Positions 37,710-45,577 of a stretch of 64,000 nucleotides of DNA are shown here, one piece after another. Below the pieces are notes generated by a model. The model searched no databases. It had not been told where the DNA came from and worked only from the letters and a program-made list of their open reading frames with translations. Origin of the DNA: Herbiconiux oxytropis (GTDB lineage Bacteria; Actinomycetota; Actinomycetes; Actinomycetales; Microbacteriaceae); assembly GCF_024979315.1 (NCBI RefSeq), contig NZ_JANLCK010000004.1:62001-126000 (forward strand). Direction: 5' to 3'. The translations under genes and the position numbers were made by a program. Positions within the stretch are counted from its first letter, which is position 1, and every line of letters begins with the position of its first letter.

Positions 37710-38895
37710 ACTGGACCGGCTCCTTCTGCTGCGCAGAAGGCGCCGGTGGCCCCTCGTGGTCGCGGTGAGCCTGCTGTGCGCCGGAATCATCGTGGGAACG
37801 GGCGCCGGTCTGATCGCCGTGCAGCAGCTGCAGGAGCAGGTGGCCGGACTCGAGGCGGAGCTCGCGACGTCGCGGTTGCAGGATGCTGCGGCGGAATCGG
37901 GCGAGACGGCCGGGCCGGGAACCCTCGCTCCGGCACTGGATCCCGAGCAGGTGGTGGTGGAGGAGACCGACGGTGTCACCTCCTTCACCGATCTCTCCAC
38001 CGGCCTCCGCACGGTGGTGCAGCCCGTCGACCGCTCGAAGCTCACGATCGTGGGCTCGTCGACCATGCGGGAGATGGCCGGCGACTTCGGGGAGTTCGCC
38101 GACCGGCACGACGCCGCGCTGATCGATGCCACCGGCGGCGGCCTGCTGGCCGAGCACATGCTCGCCGAACTCGGCTCCCGCCGACTCGTGACCGACGCCG
38201 TCGACATCCCCGCCTCGGGGCAGACGACCCTGACCTCGCCGAACGTTCCGGCCGGCATCCAGGGTGCGTTCCGCCTGAGCGGGCACTTCGAAGGCTACGG
38301 ATCGGCGGCCGGCACGATCTCGAAGACCGAGGGCCCCGCGACCGTGTGGACCTTCGAGCGGGACGAGGACGGGCTGGCCGTCCGCATCCCGGCGGGCACG
38401 GAGTTCGTGCCCGACCTCGGCACCCAGGGCCGCGACGGGATCGCCGTGCTCAACATCGGCAAGAACAACCTCGCCGCGAGCGACGGGGTGGGCGCTTCCG
38501 ACGTGGACGAGCTGGTCTCCTGGACCGAGGACGCCTACAGATACCTTTCGGCCACGGGCAAGTACGTGCTCGTGGTGGGCCACTTCCAGAACTCCGCGAC
38601 GGCCGCCGACTCCCCCGCCCGGGCCCGCATCCAGCAGTACAACGACGCCCTGCGTGACAGGTTCGGCCCGCGCTTCTTCGACCTCGAGGCGGTCGTGACC
38701 TCCGACGACATCTGGAAGGCCACCGGCATCGCTCCCACCGCGGCCGACCTGGCCGAGCAGCGCGCAGGCAACAAGCCGGACGGTCTCTCGCGGCGGGTCG
38801 ACGGCGCCGTCGATCCCTACCACCTCGACCCTGCGGTGGCGAGCACGATCGCGGGGCTCATGCAGTCGCGCATGATCGATCTCGGCTGGTACTGA
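37702..38895 (+). CDS. Membrane-anchored SGNH-hydrolase-like protein
   Basis: The 397-residue protein has an N-terminal membrane helix (about residues 16-38, WPLVVAVSLLCAGIIVGTGAGLIAV) after an Arg-rich start, a short coiled region, and an extracytoplasmic domain whose motif order resembles SGNH hydrolases: LTIVGSSTMREMAG (block I with Ser), GTQGRDGIAVLNIGKNNLA (GxN block), YVLVVGHFQ and a terminal DPYHLDPAVAS (Asp and His). It has GAGGG before ATG 37702 and overlaps the acyltransferase. Acyltransferase-3 and SGNH domains are fused in known O-acetyltransferases such as OafB; here they are separate. SGNH assignment is by motif order only. Confidence 0.6.
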   Translation: MSELDRLLLLRRRRRWPLVVAVSLLCAGIIVGTGAGLIAVQQLQEQVAGLEAELATSRLQDAAAESGETAGPGTLAPALDPEQVVVEETDGVTSFTDLSTGLRTVVQPVDRSKLTIVGSSTMREMAGDFGEFADRHDAALIDATGGGLLAEHMLAELGSRRLVTDAVDIPASGQTTLTSPNVPAGIQGAFRLSGHFEGYGSAAGTISKTEGPATVWTFERDEDGLAVRIPAGTEFVPDLGTQGRDGIAVLNIGKNNLAASDGVGASDVDELVSWTEDAYRYLSATGKYVLVVGHFQNSATAADSPARARIQQYNDALRDRFGPRFFDLEAVVTSDDIWKATGIAPTAADLAEQRAGNKPDGLSRRVDGAVDPYHLDPAVASTIAGLMQSRMIDLGWY

Positions 38896-38921
38896 AGCGG
38901 CACGAGCAGAGCCGACCGGGC

Positions 38922-38927
38922 TACCGT
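38922..38927 (+). promoter_or_regulatory. -10 box for leaderless small ORF and EI24 gene
   Basis: TACCGT at 38922-38927 is followed by 7 bases and then ATG at 38935, the spacing at which transcription would begin on the start codon itself. Confidence 0.45.
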
Positions 38928-38934
38928 GGTGCCC

Positions 38935-39063
38935 ATGCCACCGACGCACCGACCAGAGCCCTTCGCCCCCGGACTGAGAGCGGCGAGGTTCATCCCGCCG
39001 GTGTCGGTTCACACGGAGTGGATCCGTGTCGTCGGCGCCGCCCTCGAGGAGCACGCGTCATGA
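38935..39063 (+). CDS. 42-codon ORF coupled to the EI24-like gene
   Basis: ATG 38935 to TGA 39063 encodes 42 residues (MPPTHRPEPFAPGLRAARF ... RVVGAALEEHAS) with no membrane segment, and its stop overlaps the next ATG as ATGA. A -10-like TACCGT sits 7 bases before the ATG, so a leaderless message would begin at it. GC bias at third positions is weaker than in neighbours, and I recognise no family. It may be a leader peptide that couples translation to the EI24-like gene, or a chance ORF. Confidence 0.4.
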   Translation: MPPTHRPEPFAPGLRAARFIPPVSVHTEWIRVVGAALEEHAS

Positions 39064-39842
39064 GCGCCTCGCCCGTGCGTGAGCTGTTCGGCGGCGCGGG
39101 GCTGCTCGGGCGGGGGCTCGGCACCTGGGCGCGTGCGCCACGGCTCATGCTGCTTGGCGCTGTTCCCGCCCTGATCGTGGCCGGCGTCTACACGGTGGGC
39201 CTCGTGGTGCTCGCCATCAACGCCCCCGCCATCGCAGACTGGGCCACACCCTTCGCCGACGAGTGGGACGAACCGTGGCGCTCGACCGTGCGCGTCTCCG
39301 CCGCCCTCGCGCTCGTGGCGGCCGGAGTGCTGCTCGTGGTGTTCACCTTCACAGCCATCACCCTCGCAGTGGGAGACGCCTTCTACGAGCGGATCTGGCG
39401 CGACACCGAGGAGCGCCTGGGCGACGCCCCGGCCGACCCGCAGGCCGGCTTCTGGCGGCTGCTCTGGCGGGGCCTCGTGAACGCTCTGCGGCTCGTGGCG
39501 CTCAGCATCGGCATCGGCCTCGGGCTCTTCGTGGTCGGGCTGCTGCCCGTCGTCGGCACCGTCGCGGCCGCCGTGCTCGGCGCGTTCTTCGGCGGCTGGG
39601 TGCTCGCCCTCGAGCTCACGGGCTTCGCATTCGACGCCCGCGGACACGCCCTCCGCGACCGGCGCCGGATGCTCGGGGTGCGCCGGGCGCGCACGATCGG
39701 GTTCGGCGCCGCCGTCTACCTGCTGTTCCTGCTCCCCCTCGGTGCTGTCTTCGTGATGCCGGCCGCCGTCGTGGGAGCGACCATGCTCGCACGCGATGCG
39801 CTCACGGGGAACGCCGAAGCGGGGCGCCACCCTGAAGGATGA
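39060..39842 (+). CDS. EI24 domain-containing membrane protein
   Basis: The 260-residue protein shows the EI24/CysZ-like layout: N-terminal FGGAGLLGRGLGTWARAPRLMLLGAVPAL, a membrane helix near residues 28-50, further helices at about 80-105 (ALALVAAGVLLVVFTFTAITLAV), 140-165 (RLVALSIGIGLGLFVVGLLPVVG) with following AAAVLGAFFGGWVLALEL, and near 220-245. GDAFYERIWRDTEERLGD is the soluble loop. The start ATG 39060 has GAGGAG upstream and overlaps the small ORF. Family relatives include the sulfate transporter CysZ; transport of sulfate is not shown here. Confidence 0.75.
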   Translation: MSASPVRELFGGAGLLGRGLGTWARAPRLMLLGAVPALIVAGVYTVGLVVLAINAPAIADWATPFADEWDEPWRSTVRVSAALALVAAGVLLVVFTFTAITLAVGDAFYERIWRDTEERLGDAPADPQAGFWRLLWRGLVNALRLVALSIGIGLGLFVVGLLPVVGTVAAAVLGAFFGGWVLALELTGFAFDARGHALRDRRRMLGVRRARTIGFGAAVYLLFLLPLGAVFVMPAAVVGATMLARDALTGNAEAGRHPEG

Positions 39843-39849
39843 CGCCCCG
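39822..39849. terminator. Possible terminator between EI24 gene and amtB
   Basis: GGGGCG (39822-39827) can pair with CGCCCC (39844-39849) over a 16-nt loop that contains the EI24 stop; it lies between two converging genes. The loop is large and there is no T-run, so support is weak. Confidence 0.3.
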
Positions 39850-39877
39850 CCGATCAGGTGATGGTGAGTGAGCCGAC

Positions 39878-41089
39878 TCAGTCGTTGACGAGGGCGTAGC
39901 CCTCTTCCCCGTGCACCGTGGTGTCGACGCCCGCAACCTCGTCCTCGTTCTTGATCCGGAAGCCGATGGTCTTCTGGATGACGAAGCCGATGACGAGCGC
40001 TCCGATGAAGGAGTAGAGCAGCACGGCGATCGCCGCGACGGCCTGCGAGGCGAGCTGGCCGAGGTCGCCACCGGTGAAGAGGCCGGTGTCGATGGCGAAG
40101 AGGCCGAGGTAGAGCGTGCCGATGAGGCCGCCGACGAGGTGGATGCCCACGACGTCGAGCGAGTCGTCGAAGCCCATCTTGAACTTCAGCTCGATCGCCA
40201 GGGCGCAGACGGCCCCGGCGACGACGCCGAGCACGAGGGCCCAGCCGGGAGCGAGGTTGGCGCAGGCCGGGGTGATCGCGACGAGACCAGCGACGGCACC
40301 CGAGGCGGCACCCACCGAGGTGGCCTTGCCGTCCTTGATCTTCTCGATGATGAGCCAGCCGATGATCGCCGCAGCGGTCGCACCCAGGGTGTTGATGACG
40401 ATGAGGCCGGTGTTCTGCAGGTCGTTCAGCCACTCGGCGCCGGCGTTGAAGCCGAACCAGCCGAACCAGAGGATGGCGGCGCCCAGCATGACCAGCGGCA
40501 CGTTGTGCGGCTTCTGGATGCCCTTCTGGAACCCGATGCGCTTGCCGAGCACGAGTGCGAGCGCGAGGGCCGCCGCACCGGCGTTGATGTGCACCGCGGT
40601 GCCACCGGCGTAGTCGATGACGCCGGGGAGACCGGTGAGGTCGCCCCAGCTGAAGATCCAGCCGCCGCCCCAGACCCAGGCCGCGACGGGGAAGTAGACG
40701 AGAGTGGCCCAGATGCCGGCGAAGATCATCCACGCGCCGAACTTGGCGCGGTCGGCGATGGCGCCCGAGATGAGGGCGACCGTGATGATCGCGAAGGTCG
40801 CACCGTAGGCTGCGCCGACGAGGCCCTCGTTGTCGGTCGCGAGGGCGCTCAGGCCGAAGTCGGCGAACGGGTTGCCGGCGAAGGCCCAGGGCGACTCGAC
40901 CGCGCTCATGCTGAAGCCGTAGAGGATCCACAGGACGCTCACGAGGCCGAGGGCGCCGAAGCTCATCATCATCATGGAGACGACGCTCTTGGCCTTGACC
41001 AGACCGCCGTAGAAGAATGCGACTCCGGGAGTCATGAACAGCACGAGTGCTGTCGCTGTCAGCGCCCAGGCGATGTTTCCGGTATCCAT
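39878..41089 (-). CDS. amtB: Ammonium transporter
   Basis: Amt/Mep channel that conducts ammonium into the cell. The 403-residue protein has eleven predicted membrane helices with family motifs: WALTATALVLFMTPGVAFFYGGLVKAKS, GDLTGLPGVIDYAGGTAVHINAGAAALALAL (His of the pore), GWFGFNAGAEW and LDVVGIHLVGGLIGTLYLGLF. No GlnK (PII) gene follows, unlike in many bacteria. Upstream DNA has GlnR-like boxes. Confidence 0.95.
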   Translation of the reverse strand: MDTGNIAWALTATALVLFMTPGVAFFYGGLVKAKSVVSMMMMSFGALGLVSVLWILYGFSMSAVESPWAFAGNPFADFGLSALATDNEGLVGAAYGATFAIITVALISGAIADRAKFGAWMIFAGIWATLVYFPVAAWVWGGGWIFSWGDLTGLPGVIDYAGGTAVHINAGAAALALALVLGKRIGFQKGIQKPHNVPLVMLGAAILWFGWFGFNAGAEWLNDLQNTGLIVINTLGATAAAIIGWLIIEKIKDGKATSVGAASGAVAGLVAITPACANLAPGWALVLGVVAGAVCALAIELKFKMGFDDSLDVVGIHLVGGLIGTLYLGLFAIDTGLFTGGDLGQLASQAVAAIAVLLYSFIGALVIGFVIQKTIGFRIKNEDEVAGVDTTVHGEEGYALVND

Positions 41090-41175
41090 AGGTTCTCATA
41101 CCTCTCTGTTGTGCAAGCGGCCCCGCGGGCCGGTTACAGCATGCAGCGGTGAGGTTTCAGAACATGCAGGGCTGT

Positions 41176-41222
41176 GTTTCAGCCGTGTAACGCGAAGGTG
41201 TCCCCTGTAACAACCATGTTTC
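41176..41222 (-). promoter_or_regulatory. GlnR-like operator boxes upstream of amtB
   Basis: On the minus strand GTTAC-ACGGCT-GAAAC (41191-41176) fits the actinobacterial GlnR consensus GTnAC-n6-GAAAC exactly. A second pair, GAAAC-ATGGTT-GTTAC (41222-41207), carries the same half-sites in reverse order. They lie 87 to 133 bases before amtB. No glnR gene is in the window, and regulation of amtB by AmtR is used in corynebacteria instead, so this is an inference. Confidence 0.5.
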
Positions 41223-41224
41223 CG

Positions 41225-42259
41225 TCAGAGCGACGCGGACGCGATGAGGCGGGACACCGCGCGCAGGTACTTCTTGCGGTAGCCGCCCTCCATCATGTCG
41301 CCCGCGAAGACGCCGTCGAGCGGCGTTCCCGAGGCGAGCACGCGGATCTGGGCGTCGTAGACGCGGTCGACGAAGGCCACGAAGCGCAGCGCATCCGTCT
41401 GGTTGGAGAAGGGTGCCACGTCGCCGAGCGCGATGACGTCGACTCCCTCGATGAGCTTGACGTAGCGGGAGGGGTGGATGGTGCCGAGGTGCTGCACGAG
41501 CGATCCGAAGTCGTCGAACGTGATGCTCTCGCCGGCCGCGAGCCGCGCATCGACCGCGTCGGCCAGAGCGGCATCGGTCTCGAAGGCGACCGCGTGCCCC
41601 TCGAGGTCGCGGCGCCGGAAGTCGAGGCCGTCGATCCGCACGATGTCGAAGCGGTCGGCGATGGCCTGGATCTCGCGCAGGAAGTCGCTCGCCGCGAACC
41701 GGCCCTCGCCGAGCGCGTTCGGCGGGGTGTTCGAGGTGGCGGCGAGGCGCGTGCCCTTGGCCACGAGCTCGCCGAGGAACCTGGTCATGAGCATGGTGTC
41801 GCCCGGGTCGTCGAGCTCGAACTCGTCGATGGCGATGAACTTCGCGCCCGAGAACAGTTGTACGGCGTTGGCGTAGCCGAGGGCGCCGATGAGAGCGGTG
41901 TACTCGATGAAGGTGCCGAAGTACTTCTGGCCGGGAGCGGCGTGCCAGAGCGCGGCGAGCAGGTGGGTCTTGCCCACGCCGAAGCCGCCGTCGAGGTAGA
42001 TGCCGGGCTTGGCGACCGGCGTCTTCTTGCCGCGGCCGAAGAAACCGCCCGCCTTGGCCGGCTTCCAGCCCTCGGCGAACGCCCGGATCTTGGCCAGCGC
42101 CTCACCCTGCGAGGGGTAGTCCCGGTCCGGCCGGTAGCTGTCGAACGAGGCCGTGTCGAACTGGCGCGGCGGCACGAGCGTGCGAGCTAGCTCCTCCCCC
42201 GACATCGAAGGGGTGCGCTCTGTCAGGCGCGGGGCGACGGCCTGCCGCTCATCAGTCAT
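41225..42259 (-). CDS. zapE: AFG1/ZapE family ATPase
   Basis: An AFG1-like P-loop ATPase; in E. coli ZapE affects cell division, and mitochondrial AFG1 acts in protein quality control. The 344-residue protein has Walker A GIYLDGGFGVGKTHLLAALWH (about residues 86-106), the conserved FIEYTALIGALG, Walker B FIAIDEFELDDPGDT, and RLAATSNTPPNALGEGRFAASDFLREI. I used ATG 42259, which has AGGA eight bases upstream; an in-frame ATG three codons earlier is possible. Confidence 0.92.
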   Translation of the reverse strand: MTDERQAVAPRLTERTPSMSGEELARTLVPPRQFDTASFDSYRPDRDYPSQGEALAKIRAFAEGWKPAKAGGFFGRGKKTPVAKPGIYLDGGFGVGKTHLLAALWHAAPGQKYFGTFIEYTALIGALGYANAVQLFSGAKFIAIDEFELDDPGDTMLMTRFLGELVAKGTRLAATSNTPPNALGEGRFAASDFLREIQAIADRFDIVRIDGLDFRRRDLEGHAVAFETDAALADAVDARLAAGESITFDDFGSLVQHLGTIHPSRYVKLIEGVDVIALGDVAPFSNQTDALRFVAFVDRVYDAQIRVLASGTPLDGVFAGDMMEGGYRKKYLRAVSRLIASASL

Positions 42260-42362
42260 CCGGGGCATCCTGTGTGTAGAAGTGTGACCCGCCGGTGCAG
42301 CGGCCAGCTCTGAAGACGTAGATTCGTCTGGGGGTCCTTCTACCCTAACTGGAGGTTGTGTG

Positions 42363-43262
42363 ATGACAGTCGAGATCGATCGCTCGGAGAAGTTCGCCGG
42401 CTATGCCCACCCGGAGCGCCTGGTGAGCGGCGACTGGCTCGAGGCGCACCTCGGCGAACCGGGCCTCGTGGTGGTGGAGTCGGATGAGGACGTGCTGCTC
42501 TACGAGACCGGCCACATCCCCGGATCCGTCAAGATCGACTGGCACACCGACCTCAACGACCCCGTGCAGCGCGACTACATCGACGGCGAGGCCTTCGCGG
42601 CGCTCCTGGGCGCCAAGGGCATCTCGCGCGATTCGACCGTGGTGATCTACGGCGACAAGAGCAACTGGTGGGCCGCCTACGCACTCTGGGTCTTCACCCT
42701 CTTCGGTCACGAGGACGTGCGTCTGCTCGACGGCGGGCGCGACAAGTGGATCGCCGACGGGCGCCCGATCACGACCGACCGGCCCTCCCCCGCACCCGTG
42801 GAGTACCCGATCATCGACCGCCGCGACGACGAGATCCGCGCCTTCAAGGAGGACGTGCTCGAGCACCTCGGCCGCCCCCTCGTCGACGTGCGCTCGCCGG
42901 AGGAGTACAGCGGGGAGCGCACCACCGCGCCCGCCTACCCCGAGGAGGGCGCCCTGCGGGCCGGACACATCCCCACCGCGGCCAACGTGCCGTGGGCGAA
43001 GGCGGCCGCCGAAGACGGCACCTTCCGCCCGGTGGCCGAACTCGACGCCGTCTACCGCGAGGGCGCCGGTCTCGCCGAGGGCGAGCCCGTGATCGCCTAC
43101 TGCCGCATCGGCGAGCGGTCGAGCCACACCTGGTTCGTGCTCACCCACCTCCTCGGCTTCGACGACGTCAAGAACTACGACGGCTCGTGGACCGAGTGGG
43201 GCAGCGCCGTGCGCGTGCCGATCGTCACGGGCTCGGAGCCTGGCACCGTCCCCGTCAAGTAG
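42363..43262 (+). CDS. sseA: Thiosulfate sulfurtransferase / rhodanese (SseA-type)
   Basis: Tandem-rhodanese sulfurtransferase. The 299-residue protein has an inactive N-terminal domain ([42 protein letters not shown]) and a C-terminal domain with the active Cys in [17 protein letters not shown]. This form resembles the mycobacterial SseA/CysA2 group, which can feed sulfur to other carriers. GGAGG precedes ATG 42363 by 7 bases; a GTG three bases earlier is possible. sufE follows after 16 bp. Confidence 0.93.
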   Translation: MTVEIDRSEKFAGYAHPERLVSGDWLEAHLGEPGLVVVESDEDVLLYETGHIPGSVKIDWHTDLNDPVQRDYIDGEAFAALLGAKGISRDSTVVIYGDKSNWWAAYALWVFTLFGHEDVRLLDGGRDKWIADGRPITTDRPSPAPVEYPIIDRRDDEIRAFKEDVLEHLGRPLVDVRSPEEYSGERTTAPAYPEEGALRAGHIPTAANVPWAKAAAEDGTFRPVAELDAVYREGAGLAEGEPVIAYCRIGERSSHTWFVLTHLLGFDDVKNYDGSWTEWGSAVRVPIVTGSEPGTVPVK

Positions 43263-43278
43263 CGGGATACTGGAGGGG

Positions 43279-43710
43279 ATGACTGAGCCGAACCTGCCCC
43301 AGGCCCTCGCCGAGATCCGCGACGACTTCCTCGCGCTCGAGCAGCGCGAGCGGCTCGAGATGCTCCTCGAGTTCTCGAACGAGCTGCCCGAGCTCCCCGA
43401 GCGCTACAGCGAGCATCCCGATCTGTTCGAACGGGTCGAGGAGTGCCAGTCGCCCGTGTTCATCTTCGTGGAGGTCGAGGGCGGCATCGTGCGGCTGTTC
43501 GCCACGGCGCCCAAGGAGGCGCCGACCACGCGCGGCTTCGCGTCCATCCTCGTGCAGGGCATCGACGGCCTCACGGTCGAGGAGGTGCTCGGCATCCCCG
43601 ACGACTTCCCCAACACGCTCGGACTCACCGCCGCGGTGTCGCCGCTGCGCATCCGGGGCATGACAGCTCTGCTCGGCCGCACCAAGCGCCAGGTGCGCGC
43701 CCGCGTCTAG
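43279..43710 (+). CDS. sufE: SufE-like sulfur acceptor protein
   Basis: SufE accepts persulfide sulfur, normally from cysteine desulfurase, for Fe-S assembly. The 143-residue protein has the conserved Cys in RVEECQSPVFIFVE (about residue 55), then LFATAPKEAPTTRGFASILVQGIDG and the C-terminal helix motif GLTAAVSPLRIRGMTALLGRTKRQVR. In Mycobacterium, SseA and a SufE-like partner are adjacent in the same way, so the two probably form one sulfur-transfer unit. RBS GGAGGGG precedes the ATG. Confidence 0.93.
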   Translation: MTEPNLPQALAEIRDDFLALEQRERLEMLLEFSNELPELPERYSEHPDLFERVEECQSPVFIFVEVEGGIVRLFATAPKEAPTTRGFASILVQGIDGLTVEEVLGIPDDFPNTLGLTAAVSPLRIRGMTALLGRTKRQVRARV

Positions 43711-44918
43711 AGCGCGAGCTCCTCGAGGAAGCGCGCGATCGCACGGTTCCAGGCCGCGCGGTCGTAGTTCCAGAGCTTCGTGTGCCTCGCCACCGAGAAC
43801 GGCACCAAGGTGACGAGGTCGGGCCTCGCCTCGGCGAGCTGGCGGGAGCCCGTGGAGGGCACGTAGCCGTCGTCGTCGCTGTGCAGGATGAGCACCGGCA
43901 CGTCGACCTCTGCGGAGCGCTTCACGAAGTCGAGGCGATCGAGGTCGAGCGGCTGGTCCTGCCCGGTGACGATCCCGCCCCAGCGGTGCGTGATGGTGGC
44001 GAAGGCGGCGTCGCCGATGAGCTCGGGCACGTGGCGAGCGCGACCGTGGAAGCGCAGCACGTCGTGCCAGTCGACCGCGGGCGACTCAAGCACGATCGCG
44101 CGCACGATGTCGCGGTGCACAGCTCGCCCCATGGCCTGCAGGGTGATGGCGCCACCCATCGACCAGCCCATGAGCACCACGTCGGTGGCACCGTGGTCGA
44201 CGGCGTAGGTGAGGGCGGCGTCGAGGTCCTGCCACTCGGTGTCGCCGAGGGCGTACTTGCCGTCGTGCGACCGCGGGGCCTCGCCGTCGTTGCGGTAGGA
44301 GATGTGCAGCGAGCTGTAGCCCGCTTCGCGGAACACGGGGACGGCGCGGATGGTCTCGCCGCGGCGGACTCCCCGGCCGTGCACCTGGATGACCCAGCGC
44401 GTCGAGGGCGCCCCGGATGCCTCGGGCGCGGGGGGCACGAACCACGCGGGGGCGGGCCCCACCGGCGTGAACACCTCCACCTCGTCGACGGGCACGTCGA
44501 ACTCGCGTGGGTGGATGAAGAACCAGCCGCTGATGCGCCCGGCCCTGGCCGCGCGCAGGTCGCCGTAGTCGACCTTCAGCACCGTGCGCCGCACGACGCC
44601 GTCGGCGACCTCGCGCACCTCGCCGAGGCGGGCGTGCCCGGTGTCGCCCGAGAAGCGCAGGCTGTAGACCCCCGGGAGGATGGAGTCGGCGGTGACGGAG
44701 AGCGAGACGACGTCGGCCTCCTCGTCGTAGCCGAGCACCTTCACGTCGTCGACGGGCTCGGAGGGCGTGACGATGGCCTTCGACATGAGTGCCGTCACGA
44801 TTGCACCGGCGGCCGCGGCGAGGGCGGCTGCGGTTCCCGCGGCCAGGGCGACGACGGTCCAGGCCGGCACGCGGGCCGGTGCGGGGGCGGAACCTCGGTG
44901 CTGTGGCGTCACGACCAT
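43707..44918 (-). CDS. Membrane-anchored alpha/beta-hydrolase (peptidase S9-like)
   Basis: The 403-residue protein has an N-terminal membrane segment (about residues 20-44, TVVALAAGTAAALAAAAGAIVTALM), a beta-rich domain, and a C-terminal alpha/beta-hydrolase with RWVIQVHGRGVRRGET, nucleophile elbow VVLMGWSMGGAI (GWSMGG), the Asp in LILHSDDDGYVP and a terminal His in ARHTKLWNY. All triad positions are present. It converges on sufE with a 4-bp tail overlap. Substrate is unknown; an extracytoplasmic esterase or peptidase is likely. Confidence 0.8.
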   Translation of the reverse strand: MVVTPQHRGSAPAPARVPAWTVVALAAGTAAALAAAAGAIVTALMSKAIVTPSEPVDDVKVLGYDEEADVVSLSVTADSILPGVYSLRFSGDTGHARLGEVREVADGVVRRTVLKVDYGDLRAARAGRISGWFFIHPREFDVPVDEVEVFTPVGPAPAWFVPPAPEASGAPSTRWVIQVHGRGVRRGETIRAVPVFREAGYSSLHISYRNDGEAPRSHDGKYALGDTEWQDLDAALTYAVDHGATDVVLMGWSMGGAITLQAMGRAVHRDIVRAIVLESPAVDWHDVLRFHGRARHVPELIGDAAFATITHRWGGIVTGQDQPLDLDRLDFVKRSAEVDVPVLILHSDDDGYVPSTGSRQLAEARPDLVTLVPFSVARHTKLWNYDRAAWNRAIARFLEELAL

Positions 44919-44964
44919 CCTTCGCGGTGCATCCGGCGTGCCTTCGCCGCGCGGAACCTAAAGA

Positions 44965-44974
44965 ACTCTAGTCT
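44965..44974. promoter_or_regulatory. Divergent overlapping -10 boxes, hydrolase and DUF3000 gene
   Basis: ACTCTAGTCT contains TAGTCT for the plus strand (44969-44974), 6 bases before the DUF3000 GTG, and TAGAGT for the minus strand (44970-44965), about 46 bases before the hydrolase start. The two boxes share the central TA. Confidence 0.5.
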
Positions 44975-44980
44975 GCACAC

Positions 44981-45577
44981 GTGTCCGATTCCCCCTTCAC
45001 CCCGGATGTCCCGGCGGCATTCGGTGCGGCCCTCGACTCGCTCCGGCGGGCCGACACGCGCGAGGAGCTCGTCGTGCACGAGATCCCGGCCCCCGCCAAG
45101 CTCGCGCCGCACTCGGTGGCTCTCGCGGCCGACGTGAATCCGGCCCGGCACGGGGCCGACTCCGAGCTCGGCACGGGGCGGTTCATCCTGCTCCACGACG
45201 CCGAGCGACCGGAGGCCTGGGGTGGCGAGTTCCGGGTGGTGTGCTTCGCTCAGGCCCCGCTGGAGACCGAGATCGGACTCGATCCCTTCCTCGCCGACGT
45301 AGCATGGTCGTGGCTCGTCGATGCGCTGGATGCGCGCGGCGCCAACTACACGAACGCATCCGGCACCGCCACGAAGATCATCTCCACCGGCTTCGGCGAG
45401 CTGTCCAGTCAAGGCGACGGGGCTCAGATCGAGCTCCGCGCCTCCTGGACTCCCACTGACCACAACCTCCAGGCCCATGTCGAGGGCTGGAGCGAACTCC
45501 TCTGCATGCTGGCCGGTCTGCCACCCGTCGTGGATGGTGTGACGATGTTGCAGACCAGACGAGCGCGACGTGACTGA
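44981..45577 (+). CDS. DUF3000 family protein
   Basis: A 198-residue protein belonging to the actinobacterial DUF3000 family: FGAALDSLRRADTREELVVHEIPAPAKLAPHSVALAADV, RFILLHDAERPEAWGGEFRVVCFAQAPLETEIG, WSWLVDALDARGANY and ELRASWTP, HVEGWSELLCMLAGLPPVVDGVT. No membrane segment or catalytic motif is visible. The GTG start lies 6 bases after a -10 TAGTCT. It overlaps the ribonuclease D gene as GTGACTGA; this DUF3000-rnd pair is usual in actinobacteria. Confidence 0.88.
   Translation: MSDSPFTPDVPAAFGAALDSLRRADTREELVVHEIPAPAKLAPHSVALAADVNPARHGADSELGTGRFILLHDAERPEAWGGEFRVVCFAQAPLETEIGLDPFLADVAWSWLVDALDARGANYTNASGTATKIISTGFGELSSQGDGAQIELRASWTPTDHNLQAHVEGWSELLCMLAGLPPVVDGVTMLQTRRARRD

Noticed and set aside
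39009-41099. Minus-strand frame of almost 700 codons over amtB and the EI24 gene
   Set aside because: Shadow frame; amtB and EI24 explain the coding signal.
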